Source of the DNA: JANXSS01 sp040385645
GTDB lineage: Bacteria > Pseudomonadota > Gammaproteobacteria > Burkholderiales > Burkholderiaceae_D
Reading direction: 5' to 3'
Length of the DNA: 64,000 nt
Assembly: GCA_040385645.1 (NCBI GenBank)
Contig: JAZKGZ010000006.1
Coordinates: 248,001 to 312,000 of the forward strand
The notes beneath the pieces were generated by a model that saw only the letters and a program-made list of their open reading frames with translations, ran no database searches and was not told the origin of the DNA. This document shows, in pieces, positions 18,978 to 28,614 of the stretch (positions within the stretch are counted from its first letter, which is position 1; each line of letters starts with the position of its first letter). The translations under genes and the position numbers were made by a program.

Positions 18978-20120
18978 TTAGCGCGTAGCCGATACCACCG
19001 GCTTTTCCACGGCCACGCGTGTGCCGGGCAGGAAATTGCCGAGGTTGTTGCGAATGATGGTCGTACCTTCTTCCACGCCGCTGATTATTTCTAAGGTGTC
19101 CGTTCCCTCGACGTCACCAACGATGCCAAGCGTAACCGGTACTTTTTGCAAACTGCCGTCTCGTATGACATAAACCGTCGTTTTGCCGTCGATGGACTGC
19201 ACCGCCGACGCCGGTACCGTCAGCACCGCATCGCGCCGTAGCAGGGTCAATCGCCCTTCGCCGAACATGCCGGCGCGCAAAATTGTCTGTGGGTTGTTGA
19301 TCTCGACATACACGACGATCGAGCGCGAGCCCGCCTGCGTGGAAGGATCGATTCGTGCGACATTGCCGACAAATGGCGTTGTTACGCCACCCACACCAAC
19401 GCGTACTTCCTGGCCGACTGCAATTCGTTGGATTTCATTGGTCGGCACGGCAGCCTGCATCTCCATGCGCCGCAGATCGACGATGTCGAGCAATGGCGCA
19501 TCCGGTGAAACTTTTTCACCCGGCTCGATGACGCGGTTGCTCGCCAAGCCGGCGATGGGTGCCCGCACCGTCGTGTCGGACACGGATTTTTGCGCGACGT
19601 CCAGTGTCGCTTTGGCGGAATCGACGTTCGCCTGGGCGATGTCGAGCTGGCTCGCCGCATTTTCGAAGGCGTTTTTCGATATGAAACCTTTTTCGATCAA
19701 CGCCCGGTTGTTGTTGCGCGAGGTTGTGGCAATGTCGAGCTGTGCACGTGCCGCAGCCAGTGCGCCGCGCGCTTGTGCCGCACGTGCCAGGTATTCGGTC
19801 GCATCTATTTTCACCAGAATCTGGCCCGCTTGCACCGCTTCACCCTCGCGCACCAGCACCTCACGCACTTCGCCCCCGACCCTGGCCTTGACCGATGCTT
19901 GCCGGCTGGCGCGTAGTGTTCCGGACAGCGGCAAAATCTGGCGCAGGTCTTGACGCCGCACTTGTGCAACATCGCTAGCCAGGAGTGCAATCGATGCCGG
20001 CACTGCAGTTGCTGCCGACGAGCCAGAGGGGCCGGCAGGCTTGCGTAGGACCGCTGCGGCGACACTGGCAACCAGCAGCACGATCAGCAGCACGATCCAG
20101 ATGAAACGGTTTTTGCGCAT
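18978..20120 (-). CDS. RND efflux periplasmic adaptor (second system)
   Basis: This is a 380-residue membrane-fusion protein. It has one N-terminal membrane anchor (IWIVLLIVLLVASVAAAVL) and no lipobox. The biotinyl/lipoyl-like half (ASVKARVGGEVREVLVREGEAV) is followed by a short coiled-coil hairpin and beta-barrel domains. It pairs with the pump 17 bp downstream. The 190-bp gap to the divergent esterase gene must hold both promoters; no clear operator was seen there. Confidence 0.92.
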   Translation of the reverse strand: MRKNRFIWIVLLIVLLVASVAAAVLRKPAGPSGSSAATAVPASIALLASDVAQVRRQDLRQILPLSGTLRASRQASVKARVGGEVREVLVREGEAVQAGQILVKIDATEYLARAAQARGALAAARAQLDIATTSRNNNRALIEKGFISKNAFENAASQLDIAQANVDSAKATLDVAQKSVSDTTVRAPIAGLASNRVIEPGEKVSPDAPLLDIVDLRRMEMQAAVPTNEIQRIAVGQEVRVGVGGVTTPFVGNVARIDPSTQAGSRSIVVYVEINNPQTILRAGMFGEGRLTLLRRDAVLTVPASAVQSIDGKTTVYVIRDGSLQKVPVTLGIVGDVEGTDTLEIISGVEEGTTIIRNNLGNFLPGTRVAVEKPVVSATR

Positions 20121-20310
20121 AGTTACGACAGGTTTTTTGTGAGTTTTGTTGAAACCGATGGCGGGCGGTAGACAATGAGCGACCGACTAAGAGCGCTTAT
20201 CGAACAATTACCGGAAAGGATTAATGAATAATAACTGATAGAAAAATGATCGTTCTGATGATACTTTAAGGCAATAGTTATAGGACGTAATGTTAATAAA
20301 AAGGTCTCAA

Positions 20311-21900
20311 ATGAAACTGCTCTGTAAATATCTGACTGGCCTATCGCTGTCTGTCGCGATCGTTTTGCCTTGTGCCGCAGGCGACAATTCTACCGGCTAT
20401 GAAATTATCTTACTGGCGGGTCAATCGAACATGGCGGGTCGGGGATTAATGCCGTCGCCTCTCGATGCCGACGGTGCGCCAAGTGAAAATATTAAAATGT
20501 GGCACCCCTCGCAGGGCATCCTGACCGCGAAAGACCCGATTATTCATTCCGAACCTTTGCGCCCGGGGGTGAGCATGGGAATGACGTTTGCCAAAGCCTA
20601 TCTCGAGCGATTAAAAGACACCGGCTTTCCAAATCGCAAAATTTTGTTGGTCGGCGCTGCATGGGGCGGTACCGGTTTTGCACCAGACGCTAGCGGCAAA
20701 CAACGCTGGCTGGCCACGCAGGATGCGACCGTTGGCGGGGATCTATATAGAACCGCGGTGCAGCGCGCCAACAGTGCAATCGGTGCGGCGCTGGCTGCGG
20801 AGCCGACCAGCAAATTCGCCGGCATCCTGTGGCATCAAGGGGAAAGCGACCTGATCGCCGATAATGTTTCTTCCTATGCGGTAAAGCATACGGCGCTGAT
20901 GAAGGCATTGCGCACCAATATTAGAGATGCGGACAATGCAGCAGTAGTCGTCGGTGAAATGACACCTTGCATGTGGGCACAATGCGAATCGTCGGTCGGT
21001 TCGGTCTCTGCGGAAGACCGGGCGACGATGCTGAATTACCTCCACAATATCCAGAACGTGTTACCAAATTCGGCCTGGGTCAGCAGTGCCGGGCTGGGCG
21101 GCAATGGTGCCGGCGACAAGGTACATTTCAATACGCCGTCGCAACGGGAGCTTGGCAGGAGATATTTCTCGAAATTTTGGGAGGCTTCACATAACCTGCC
21201 ATCGCCGGCAATCGATTTAAAAATTCACAACGGCGAAGTTTTCAATGTCGGAAATCTGATCGATTTCGACCCCACGTACAGTACGAGTACCACTTCGGTC
21301 AGAGTCAATGGCAACGTCGCTGTGCAAGGTTCAGTCACGTTGCCCAGAGATGGCGGGCGCGGGTACGTGGCAGGCATCGGCAAGAGCACCGGAAAACTCG
21401 TACTTGGCACGAGCGCATCGCTATTCAATGGCAGCTATACGAAAATGGCTTGGGTAAAGCTGAACAGCAACAGCTATCGTGCGCATTTGCTTTCCGGTGA
21501 AGGCCCGACGCAAAGCCATTTCTTATTTGCATCCGGTGGCCAGTTTCTTGCAGCAGGTCACTCTTCGCCGACAAACCCGGTCAATGTCTATGTGCAGCAG
21601 GCGACAGTCGTGCCCCTTAATACCTGGCTGCATGTTGCGGTTGGTTACGCCGCACCTGTCAAGACGATGACACTGTATGTAAACGGCGTGGCGGTGGATT
21701 CGACTACCGGCGTCCAACCGGCTACTCAGGCTACCGGAACTTCGACGCTGACCATGAGCGGATTCGGCAGTCGCACCGACTTCGGGCTGGACGGCTACAT
21801 GAATTCAAACAAAGTATGGGGCAAAGCGTTGAGTGCAACAGATATCAAAAAATTGTACGACTTTGAAAAGGTCTCTCAAAAAGGTTACGGTATTCAATAA
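20311..21900 (+). CDS. Secreted SGNH esterase (sialate O-acetylesterase-like) with LamG-like domain
   Basis: This is probably a carbohydrate acetyl-esterase acting outside the cytoplasm. I chose the ATG at 20311 (aaagg ribosome site at good spacing). It gives the signal peptide MKLLCKYLTGLSLSVAIVLP; an in-frame ATG seven codons upstream (20290) is possible. The catalytic Ser lies in LLAGQSNMAGRG (about residues 32-43). A second block, LWHQGESD, is near 180. The Asp/His pair is in DKVHFNTPS near 270. The C-terminal ~180 residues look like a concanavalin/LamG jelly roll (FNGSYTKMAWVKL; WLHVAVGYAAPVKTMTLYVNG), which usually binds glycans. A strong terminator follows. Substrate (sialic acid versus xylan acetyl groups) is undecided. 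Confidence 0.85.
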   Translation: MKLLCKYLTGLSLSVAIVLPCAAGDNSTGYEIILLAGQSNMAGRGLMPSPLDADGAPSENIKMWHPSQGILTAKDPIIHSEPLRPGVSMGMTFAKAYLERLKDTGFPNRKILLVGAAWGGTGFAPDASGKQRWLATQDATVGGDLYRTAVQRANSAIGAALAAEPTSKFAGILWHQGESDLIADNVSSYAVKHTALMKALRTNIRDADNAAVVVGEMTPCMWAQCESSVGSVSAEDRATMLNYLHNIQNVLPNSAWVSSAGLGGNGAGDKVHFNTPSQRELGRRYFSKFWEASHNLPSPAIDLKIHNGEVFNVGNLIDFDPTYSTSTTSVRVNGNVAVQGSVTLPRDGGRGYVAGIGKSTGKLVLGTSASLFNGSYTKMAWVKLNSNSYRAHLLSGEGPTQSHFLFASGGQFLAAGHSSPTNPVNVYVQQATVVPLNTWLHVAVGYAAPVKTMTLYVNGVAVDSTTGVQPATQATGTSTLTMSGFGSRTDFGLDGYMNSNKVWGKALSATDIKKLYDFEKVSQKGYGIQ

Positions 21901-21921
21901 CCTTACATCACGCGTGGTACC

Positions 21922-21966
21922 GATCGGGCTGTCTGGCTAATTATGGCTAGGCAGCCCGATCTTTTT
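21922..21966. terminator. Rho-independent terminator
   Basis: Ten-bp perfect arms gatcgggctg (21922-21931) and cagcccgatc (21952-21961) enclose further pairing, followed by five T. It closes the esterase gene and separates it from the lipoprotein gene. Confidence 0.88.
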
Positions 21967-22008
21967 GTCCCGCGAAGCTTGAGGTATGCTTGGCGTCAGG
22001 ACGACCTC

Positions 22009-22584
22009 ATGAAAGCGGCAATGATTAAATACCGGTTTTTTAATGTTTCTCTGGCTGTAACCATAGCGATGTCGCTTTGGCTCGCGGGCTGTGCCACGGT
22101 GGCCGTACCGCGCCAGGTGACGGTAACAGTGGAGCAATTACAGCAATCGTTAGCGCGCAAATTTCCACTGAACCAGCGCTACCTCGATTTGGTCAATGTC
22201 AAGGTAAGTAATCCGCGTCTTCAACTGCAGCCGAATACGAACCGGGTCACGACGACGCTCGATGCCGCTGTGTCGCCGGTGCTGGCTACCCGCCAGATGA
22301 CGGGCAGCTTCACACTCTCCGGCGTACCGGCAATCGATACCGCGCGTAATGCCGTCGTGTTGCGTGAGCCGCGGATGGAAAAACTCACGCTCGATGGCGT
22401 AGATGAAGCCTTAACTCTGCAACTGGCAAAAATTGGGGACGCGCTGGCGCAAAAAATTCTTGCCGACGTACCGATCCATCAATTCGATCCGGCGCAACTG
22501 CGCCTTGCAGGTGTGCAATACATACCTACTTTAATCACTACTACGCCGCAAGCCATCATGGTAACCTTCGAACCGATGAAATAG
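22009..22584 (+). CDS. DUF1439 lipoprotein (YceB-like)
   Basis: This is a 191-residue lipoprotein. The ATG at 22009 has an agga ribosome site 8 bp upstream; a second ATG is at 22021. The hydrophobic signal ends in lipobox LAGCA. The mature part has the DUF1439 style: VTVEQLQQSLARKFPLNQRY followed by a beta-rich core and repeated L/V strands. The family is thought to be a periplasmic lipid-binding-like fold; the role is unknown. It lies upstream of uppP, separated by 90 bp. Confidence 0.82.
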   Translation: MKAAMIKYRFFNVSLAVTIAMSLWLAGCATVAVPRQVTVTVEQLQQSLARKFPLNQRYLDLVNVKVSNPRLQLQPNTNRVTTTLDAAVSPVLATRQMTGSFTLSGVPAIDTARNAVVLREPRMEKLTLDGVDEALTLQLAKIGDALAQKILADVPIHQFDPAQLRLAGVQYIPTLITTTPQAIMVTFEPMK

Positions 22585-22674
22585 CTCGACGCTTCGCCCA
22601 TCACCAATTCGATCGCCGGTGCTCCACCGCGATTCCACCTTTTTCTTTTGCATTATTGATCCGGCTCGATCTCC

Positions 22675-23532
22675 ATGGACCCGATTCTGTTACTCAAAGC
22701 CCTGATCATGGGCGTGGTCGAAGGTTTGACCGAATTTTTGCCGATTTCGTCGACCGGTCATCTGATTCTGGCAGGTAGCCTGCTCGATTTCACCGGCGAA
22801 AAAATGAAGGTGTTCGAAATCGCGATCCAGGCCGGTGCCATTCTCGCCGTGTGCTGGGAGTATCGTGCACGTATCGCCGCAGTGGTATCCGGACTCGGCA
22901 CCCAAGCCCATTCCCGCAGATTCATGGTCAATCTTTTGATCGCGTTCCTGCCGGCGGCTGTACTCGGGTTTTTGTTCAGTGCCGCCATCCAGGAAAAGTT
23001 ATTCGCGCCGGTGCCGGTAGCGCTGGCTTTTATTCTCGGCGGTTTTATCATTCTCTGGGTCGAGCGGCGCAATCGACAGAAGGGTGCGACTTCCCCCGGG
23101 TTGTCCGACCGCGCGGCGCGAATTGAAAGCGTCGACGATATGCGCGCTATGGACGCCCTGAAAATCGGTGTCGCCCAGACCTTCGCCTTGATTCCCGGTA
23201 CCAGCCGCTCCGGTGCCACCATTATCGGCGGCATGATGTTCGGCCTGTCGCGCAAGGCGGCTACAGAATTCTCCTTTTTTCTAGCGATACCGACTCTGCT
23301 GGCGGCGACGGTATATTCGCTCTACAAAGCGCGTGCTCTGCTCTCGATAGCCGATCTGCCGTTATTCGGTGTCGGCACCGCGTCTGCGTTCGTCTCCGCC
23401 TTCTTTTGCGTACGCTGGCTGCTGCGCTACATCAGCACGCACGACTTCACAGTATTTGCCTGGTATCGCATCGTCTTCGGGCTGGTGGTGCTGGCTACTG
23501 CCTACAGCGGCTTGGTGGACTGGACCCATTGA
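22675..23532 (+). CDS. uppP: Undecaprenyl-diphosphatase
   Basis: This integral membrane enzyme (BacA family) recycles undecaprenyl diphosphate to the monophosphate carrier for peptidoglycan and other envelope polymers; extra copies give bacitracin resistance. It has 285 residues. The first active-site motif is EGLTEFLPISSTGHL (about 16-30), and the second is PGTSRSGATIIGGM (about 180). Membrane helices fill the rest. It is followed 43 bp later by recQ on the same strand. Confidence 0.95.
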   Translation: MDPILLLKALIMGVVEGLTEFLPISSTGHLILAGSLLDFTGEKMKVFEIAIQAGAILAVCWEYRARIAAVVSGLGTQAHSRRFMVNLLIAFLPAAVLGFLFSAAIQEKLFAPVPVALAFILGGFIILWVERRNRQKGATSPGLSDRAARIESVDDMRAMDALKIGVAQTFALIPGTSRSGATIIGGMMFGLSRKAATEFSFFLAIPTLLAATVYSLYKARALLSIADLPLFGVGTASAFVSAFFCVRWLLRYISTHDFTVFAWYRIVFGLVVLATAYSGLVDWTH

Positions 23533-23575
23533 TCGAACGCGCCGAACGCACCGAACACACCGAGTACACGATCAA

Positions 23576-25459
23576 ATGTCTGCACGTCCGGTAAAAACGA
23601 TGCTTGAGCAACGCGGTGCCGGCGATGCCATGCAGCATGCCGTGCAAATTTTGCAGGATGTATTCGGCTATCCGGCGTTTCGTGGTCAGCAGGCCGAGAT
23701 CATCAACGTCGTGGTGCAGGGCGGCGACGCGCTGGTGCTGATGCCGACAGGCGGCGGCAAATCGTTGTGCTACCAAATTCCTTCGCTGGTGCGGCAGGGC
23801 GTCGGTGTCGTGGTTTCCCCTTTGATCGCACTGATGCAGGATCAGGTCGATGCATTGGCCGAGGTCGGCGTGCGCGCGGCGTTTCTCAATTCGACGCAAA
23901 CCTGGGCGGAGGCCGCGGCGATCGAACGCCAGGTCAGGAACGGTGAGCTCGACCTAGTGTACGTCGCGCCGGAGCGGCTGATGACGCCGCGCTGCTTGGA
24001 GTTGCTGGCGGCTTCCAAAATCGCCTTGTTCGCCATCGACGAAGCGCATTGCGTTTCTCAATGGGGCCATGATTTTCGGCCGGAGTACATCAAGCTGTCG
24101 GTGCTGCACGAGCGCTTTCCCAGCGTGCCGCGCATCGCCCTGACGGCTACTGCCGATGCTCAGACCCGGGCCGAAATCGCCCACCGTTTGCAACTCGACG
24201 ATGCTCGCCAGTTCGTATCCTCGTTCGATCGCCCGAACATTCGCTATCAGATCGTCGAGAAAGCCAACGGTCGCAAGCAGCTGCTGGACTTTATCGAAGC
24301 GGAACATCCGGGCGATGCCGGCATCGTGTATTGCCTGTCGCGTAAAAAAGTCGAGGAAACGGCGGATTTCTTGAATCAAAACGGCATCGTCGCCTTGCCC
24401 TATCACGCCGGCATGGACCTGGCGCAGCGTACCCGTAACCAAGCGCGTTTTTTGCGCGAGGAAAGCATCGTTATGACGGCGACCATCGCTTTCGGCATGG
24501 GTATCGACAAACCCGATGTGCGTTTCGTCGCCCATCTCGATTTGCCGAAAAGTATCGAAGGGTATTACCAGGAAACCGGGCGTGCCGGCCGTGACGGGGC
24601 ACCGGCGAACGCCTGGATGGCCTATGGCCTGCAAGACGTGGTGCAGCAACGGCGCATGATCGACGAATCCGACGCCGATGAATCGTTCAAGCGAGTATTA
24701 GGCGTCAAGCTCGATGCCATGCTCGGTCTGTGTGAAACCTTGACCTGCCGACGTGTGTGCCTGCTCGATTATTTCGGCCAGCCTGCTACACCCTGCGGCA
24801 ACTGCGACACCTGCCTGCAGCCACCGATTTCTTTCGACGCCACCGTACCGGTACAGATGCTGCTCTCCGCGATCTATCGGGTCGAGCAACGATTCGGAGC
24901 GATGCATGTGCTGGATGTATTGCGTGGCGTCGATTCGGAGAAAGTGAAACAGTGGAATCACGACCGCTTAACGACCTTCGGTATCGGTCAAGCCCATAGC
25001 GAAGCCGAGTGGCGGGCAATATTAAGGCAGACCATTGCACTAGGCTTGGTCAGTGTCGATTACGACGCGTACAGCGCTTTGAAGCTCACCGATGCGGCAA
25101 AGCCCGTGTTGCGCGGCGCGCAGGCAGTGCAGCTGCGCCAGTATCAGAAACCGGTGAAGCCGCTACGAAGCAGTAGCGGCGGCGGGCGTGCTGGCAGCAG
25201 CCGGCCAAGAGGTTATGTCGAATCCGATTTGTCAACGCTGGAACAGGCAATTTTTGACAAACTGCGCTGGTGGCGAGTAGAAACCGCGCGTAAGCACAAT
25301 GTCCCGGCCTATGTAATCTTTCACGATGCGACCATGCGCGAAATCGCCAAGGCCCAGCCGGGCTCGCTGGGAGATTTGCGTGGCGTATCGGGGGTGGGGG
25401 AGAAAAAGCTCGAAACCTACGGCTCGGAGATCGTGGCGTTGATTGCAGAGATCAGCTAA
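23576..25459 (+). CDS. recQ: ATP-dependent DNA helicase RecQ
   Basis: This 3'-5' helicase works in RecF-pathway repair and fork restart. I start it at the ATG at 23576 (627 residues). The frame is open further upstream, but that part overlaps uppP and is not RecQ-like. The Walker A motif is LMPTGGGKSLCY, the DExH box is AIDEAHCVSQWGHDF, and motif VI is QETGRAGRDG. The RQC zinc module (CRRVCLLDYFG...CGNCDTC) and the C-terminal HRDC domain (about 545-620) are all present. Its last 4 bp overlap the convergent trmB. Confidence 0.95.
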   Translation: MSARPVKTMLEQRGAGDAMQHAVQILQDVFGYPAFRGQQAEIINVVVQGGDALVLMPTGGGKSLCYQIPSLVRQGVGVVVSPLIALMQDQVDALAEVGVRAAFLNSTQTWAEAAAIERQVRNGELDLVYVAPERLMTPRCLELLAASKIALFAIDEAHCVSQWGHDFRPEYIKLSVLHERFPSVPRIALTATADAQTRAEIAHRLQLDDARQFVSSFDRPNIRYQIVEKANGRKQLLDFIEAEHPGDAGIVYCLSRKKVEETADFLNQNGIVALPYHAGMDLAQRTRNQARFLREESIVMTATIAFGMGIDKPDVRFVAHLDLPKSIEGYYQETGRAGRDGAPANAWMAYGLQDVVQQRRMIDESDADESFKRVLGVKLDAMLGLCETLTCRRVCLLDYFGQPATPCGNCDTCLQPPISFDATVPVQMLLSAIYRVEQRFGAMHVLDVLRGVDSEKVKQWNHDRLTTFGIGQAHSEAEWRAILRQTIALGLVSVDYDAYSALKLTDAAKPVLRGAQAVQLRQYQKPVKPLRSSSGGGRAGSSRPRGYVESDLSTLEQAIFDKLRWWRVETARKHNVPAYVIFHDATMREIAKAQPGSLGDLRGVSGVGEKKLETYGSEIVALIAEIS

Positions 25460-26175
25460 CGCCGCAAAAACACCAGATCCCACACGCCATGCCCTAGCCG
25501 CAATCCGCGGTTCTCGAATTTCGTCACCGGCCGATATTGCGGGCGAAGCGCATACCCCTCGGCAGTATTGACCAGCTTTGGCTCGGCCTCGAGCACCGTC
25601 AGCATCTGTTCGGCATATTCCTGCCAGTCGGTTGCGCAATGCAGATAACCTCCAGGTTTCAGACGTGAACTGAGCAGTTGCACCAGTGGTGCCTGGATCA
25701 GCCGCCGCTTGTTATGCCGCGCCTTGTGCCATGGGTCCGGGAAAAATATATGCACGCCAGCGAGCGAATCCGGCGCGATCATGTGCGTCAGCACTTCCAC
25801 TGCATCGTGCTGTATCAGGCGCAGATTGGATAATTTCCCTTCATCGATCTGCTTGAGCAAGCTGCCAACACCGGGCGTATGCACTTCCACGCCGATAAAA
25901 TTTTTCTCGGGCATGCCGGCGGCGATGGCTGCAGTTGTCTCGCCCATGCCGAAACCAATTTCGAAGATCGTCGGCGCTTCGCGCTGGAAGGTCGCAGCAA
26001 CGTCCAGTAGCGCTTTTCGGTAAGGAATGCACATACGCGGCCCAACCTCCTCGATGGCGCGTGCCTGTGCTGTCGAGAGCCTTCCAGCGCGCGTGACGAA
26101 GCTGCGGATACGGTGTTCGGCAGGATCGTAGAACATGGGGCGGGCAGGGGACATCTGCAGATTGGAATCGGACAT
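25456..26175 (-). CDS. trmB: tRNA (guanine-46-N7)-methyltransferase
   Basis: This enzyme makes m7G46 in the variable loop of tRNA with S-adenosylmethionine. It has 239 residues. The SAM motif is TIFEIGFGMGETTA, and the family signature FFPDPWHKARHNKRRL is intact. The start MSDSNLQMSP is the only well-placed ATG. It is transcribed toward recQ, overlapping its end by 4 bp. Confidence 0.95.
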   Translation of the reverse strand: MSDSNLQMSPARPMFYDPAEHRIRSFVTRAGRLSTAQARAIEEVGPRMCIPYRKALLDVAATFQREAPTIFEIGFGMGETTAAIAAGMPEKNFIGVEVHTPGVGSLLKQIDEGKLSNLRLIQHDAVEVLTHMIAPDSLAGVHIFFPDPWHKARHNKRRLIQAPLVQLLSSRLKPGGYLHCATDWQEYAEQMLTVLEAEPKLVNTAEGYALRPQYRPVTKFENRGLRLGHGVWDLVFLRR

Positions 26176-26687
26176 GCTGGTAAGCAGGGTGCATCGATAA
26201 AAGAGGCGCTAGTCTATCATCGAGAAAATCCAGGCTGTTAATGATGCAGCAGCAAAAATCTAGCTTGCGCAGGTTTGGGGTTCCAAGGTAATCGAGCGGC
26301 TGGCGCATGATTTGCGTACTGCATTTCCTGAGATGAAGGGGTTTTCCCGCGTTAATTCGATGTACATGCGTGCATTTGCCTTGGGGGCATAATCTGGTAT
26401 TGCTGACTCGACTAAAAGATCCGTAGCAGCGCCTGGCTTATGCTCAGAGCGCCAATATGCATGGCTAGTCGCGCAATATGCTGAATATCCACATTGAAAC
26501 CGGGCTTCTAGAACGGACAGGTACTGTGGTAATCAACTTCAATATCGAGCACGAATTAAAGGCCACTTGCAAATCCATCGAGGACGACTCACAAGGTTAA
26601 TCTCGAAAGCGCCATTTATATAACCCCGCGCTAGACATGCGGGGTGTAGTATCCCTAACTTCTCACAATGCTTCAGCCAGGTATTCC
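26176..26687. other. 512-bp gene-free leader upstream of the KaiC-like cassette
   Basis: No convincing gene is present; the longest start-to-stop frame I noticed is 40 codons (26478-26600) without a ribosome site. Two features stand out. A stem of arms accccgc (26623-26629) and gcggggt (26639-26645) lies 43 bp before the first gene and has no T run, so it may be a leader hairpin rather than a terminator. A weak sigma-54-like element (tggc...ttgc, with GG and GC 10 bp apart) lies at 26301-26316 on the plus strand. Both are tentative. Confidence 0.35.
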
Positions 26688-27110
26688 ATGGAAAACCAAA
26701 AGGTTGGCTGGGCAACTGTTGCTTTTGCCGACTATGTAAAGCATGGACACGATGCCGAGCACTTAATCGCTGTCATTGTGTCAACGTGGGAAGCGGTCGA
26801 CCAAGCGATGCGGCCGGTCATCGGCAGGGGCGGCGTGGATGCGCTGTTTCATCGAAGCGTCGATGTAACAGCGGCTTCTTACCCCTGGATGAGTGCGGTA
26901 TTGCCCGATGCACAGCCTGTCTTAGCGCTCGAAACACTGCGAAACGTACTCTCGAAACAAGAGCCAGCACATTTCGCTGCAGCGAGCGACGCGCTGCTAC
27001 GGCAGTTTCACCATTTACTCGCAAATTTAATCGGGCTGTCGCTTACCAAGCGACTGCTGCGGTCCGTGCTCGACTCGCTGCTCGAAAGTCTGGCCAAGAA
27101 GGACATCTAA
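26688..27110 (+). CDS. Small protein leading the KaiC-like cassette
   Basis: This is a 140-residue soluble, mostly helical protein from the ATG at 26688. It is not recognised as KaiA or KaiB. The sequence has several His residues (HGHDAEHL near 20-27; LLRQFHHLLANL near 105-116) and a helical C-terminal half. Its stop is only 2 bp before the start of the KaiC-like gene, so the two are translationally linked. A regulatory partner or sensor for that ATPase is the likely role (inference from position only). Confidence 0.7.
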   Translation: MENQKVGWATVAFADYVKHGHDAEHLIAVIVSTWEAVDQAMRPVIGRGGVDALFHRSVDVTAASYPWMSAVLPDAQPVLALETLRNVLSKQEPAHFAAASDALLRQFHHLLANLIGLSLTKRLLRSVLDSLLESLAKKDI

Positions 27111-27112
27111 CC

Positions 27113-28576
27113 ATGCATACAAAAGTCAATATCAAGCGGCTTCCCACCGGCGTTCCCGGTTTCGACGAATTGCTTGGTGGAGGATTGCCGGAGTTTTCCT
27201 TCAACATCATTGCGGGTAACCCTGGTTGCGGCAAAACTACTTTGGCGCATCAAATGATGTTTTCTTGGGCTACACCGGAGCAGCCGGCATTGTTCCTCAC
27301 CATTCTAGGCGAACCGCCCTTGAAAATGTTGCGATATCAGCAGCAATTTGATTTCTTCGATGCCGATGCAATCAATCGTTCGATCCGGTTCGTCAACCTA
27401 ACGGAAGAAACGCTGCGTGGCGATCTCGACCTCGTTCTGCAACGGATCATGGCGGAGGTAGTCAAGCATAGGCCTGCATTCGTATTTATCGATTCATTCC
27501 GCTCGGTCGTCAGAGTGTCGAGAGAAAACGATACGCGCAGCCCACTGCAGCACTTCGTTCAGCAGCTCGCTATCGCAATGACTAGCTGGCAGGCAACGAC
27601 GTTTTTGATCGGGGAATACGCTGAGCCGGACGACGCCAATCCTGTATTTACGGTTGCCGACGGCATTATCTGGATGCGACAAAGTACGCACCGAAATTCC
27701 ATGGTCCGCAAGATCGAGATTGTCAAGATGCGCGGGCAGGCCACAATACCCGGCCTGCATTCTTTAAGAATCAACCAAAGCGGAATCACGGTGTATGGCC
27801 CCGTACCCGTGGTGAAAGCGATCGATACCGATGCAGCGATGCCGCGGGTGCTGTTCGGTATCGCCCAGCTGGACGAGATGCTGGGCGGAGGATTGCCGCA
27901 CGGCTACTCAATGCTCATTGCGGGTCCCTCCGGCTCTGGCAAAAGTATTTTGGCGTCGGCATTTCTGGCTGAAGGCGCGCGTTTGGGCGAAACGGGCGTG
28001 GTTGCCGCATTCGAGGCTGGCTTGAGTAAAAAAATTCGCAACCCGATTTTGGCGGAGTTAGTGCAAAACGACTCCGTCAGCGTCATAAACACCGGACGGC
28101 CCGACCTTTCGGTCGATGAAATCATCCTGCTGCTTATGAACGAGATCCGCCGTACCAAAGCGACGCGTATCGTGCTTGATTCGCTCTCAGGCTTCGAATT
28201 GTCCTTGGCCCCGACATTTCGTGAAGAATTTCGGGAATCCATGCTGCGCCTGGTCGGTACGCTGGCGGAAGCGCAAGTCACGGTTGTCATGACATGCGAG
28301 CTCGAAGACAGATATTCGGATCTGCGATTCAGCCCCTACGGCACGGCGTTTCTGACCGATGCAATTATCGTTCAACGGTATATCGAGGTTGAAAGCAGAT
28401 TGCGGCGGGTAATGGCGGTAGTGAAAGTACGCGCCAGCCGACACTCGAATGAGCTGAGGGAATACACCATTAGCGACGAAGGCATTCATATCGGCGAAAT
28501 GCTGACCGAGCAGGAAGGCCTGCTCGGTGGCAGGCCGACAGAAAAACGCGAGCTTACCAAGCTGCGTTCGAGCTGA
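27113..28576 (+). CDS. KaiC-like double-domain RecA-type ATPase
   Basis: This is a 487-residue signalling ATPase with two tandem KaiC domains. Domain 1 (about 1-235) has Walker A GNPGCGKTTLAHQ near residues 38-45 and Walker B FVFIDSF near 125. Domain 2 (about 240-470) begins with the repeat signature LFGIAQLDEMLGGGLPHGYS, has Walker A GPSGSGKS, and Walker B RIVLDSL. The start of domain 1 has the same signature (TGVPGFDELLGGGLPE). Stand-alone KaiC homologues in proteobacteria act in stress or light signalling rather than as a clock. It is followed 38 bp later by a GGDEF/kinase protein, presumably its output partner. Confidence 0.9.
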   Translation: MHTKVNIKRLPTGVPGFDELLGGGLPEFSFNIIAGNPGCGKTTLAHQMMFSWATPEQPALFLTILGEPPLKMLRYQQQFDFFDADAINRSIRFVNLTEETLRGDLDLVLQRIMAEVVKHRPAFVFIDSFRSVVRVSRENDTRSPLQHFVQQLAIAMTSWQATTFLIGEYAEPDDANPVFTVADGIIWMRQSTHRNSMVRKIEIVKMRGQATIPGLHSLRINQSGITVYGPVPVVKAIDTDAAMPRVLFGIAQLDEMLGGGLPHGYSMLIAGPSGSGKSILASAFLAEGARLGETGVVAAFEAGLSKKIRNPILAELVQNDSVSVINTGRPDLSVDEIILLLMNEIRRTKATRIVLDSLSGFELSLAPTFREEFRESMLRLVGTLAEAQVTVVMTCELEDRYSDLRFSPYGTAFLTDAIIVQRYIEVESRLRRVMAVVKVRASRHSNELREYTISDEGIHIGEMLTEQEGLLGGRPTEKRELTKLRSS

Positions 28577-28614
28577 TACCTGCGGTGCAACGGGATCAAC
28601 GTATGGGGGAAATC

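Noticed and set aside
26478..26600. 40-codon frame in the leader of the KaiC-like cassette
   Set aside because: No ribosome site and no recognisable family; likely chance.
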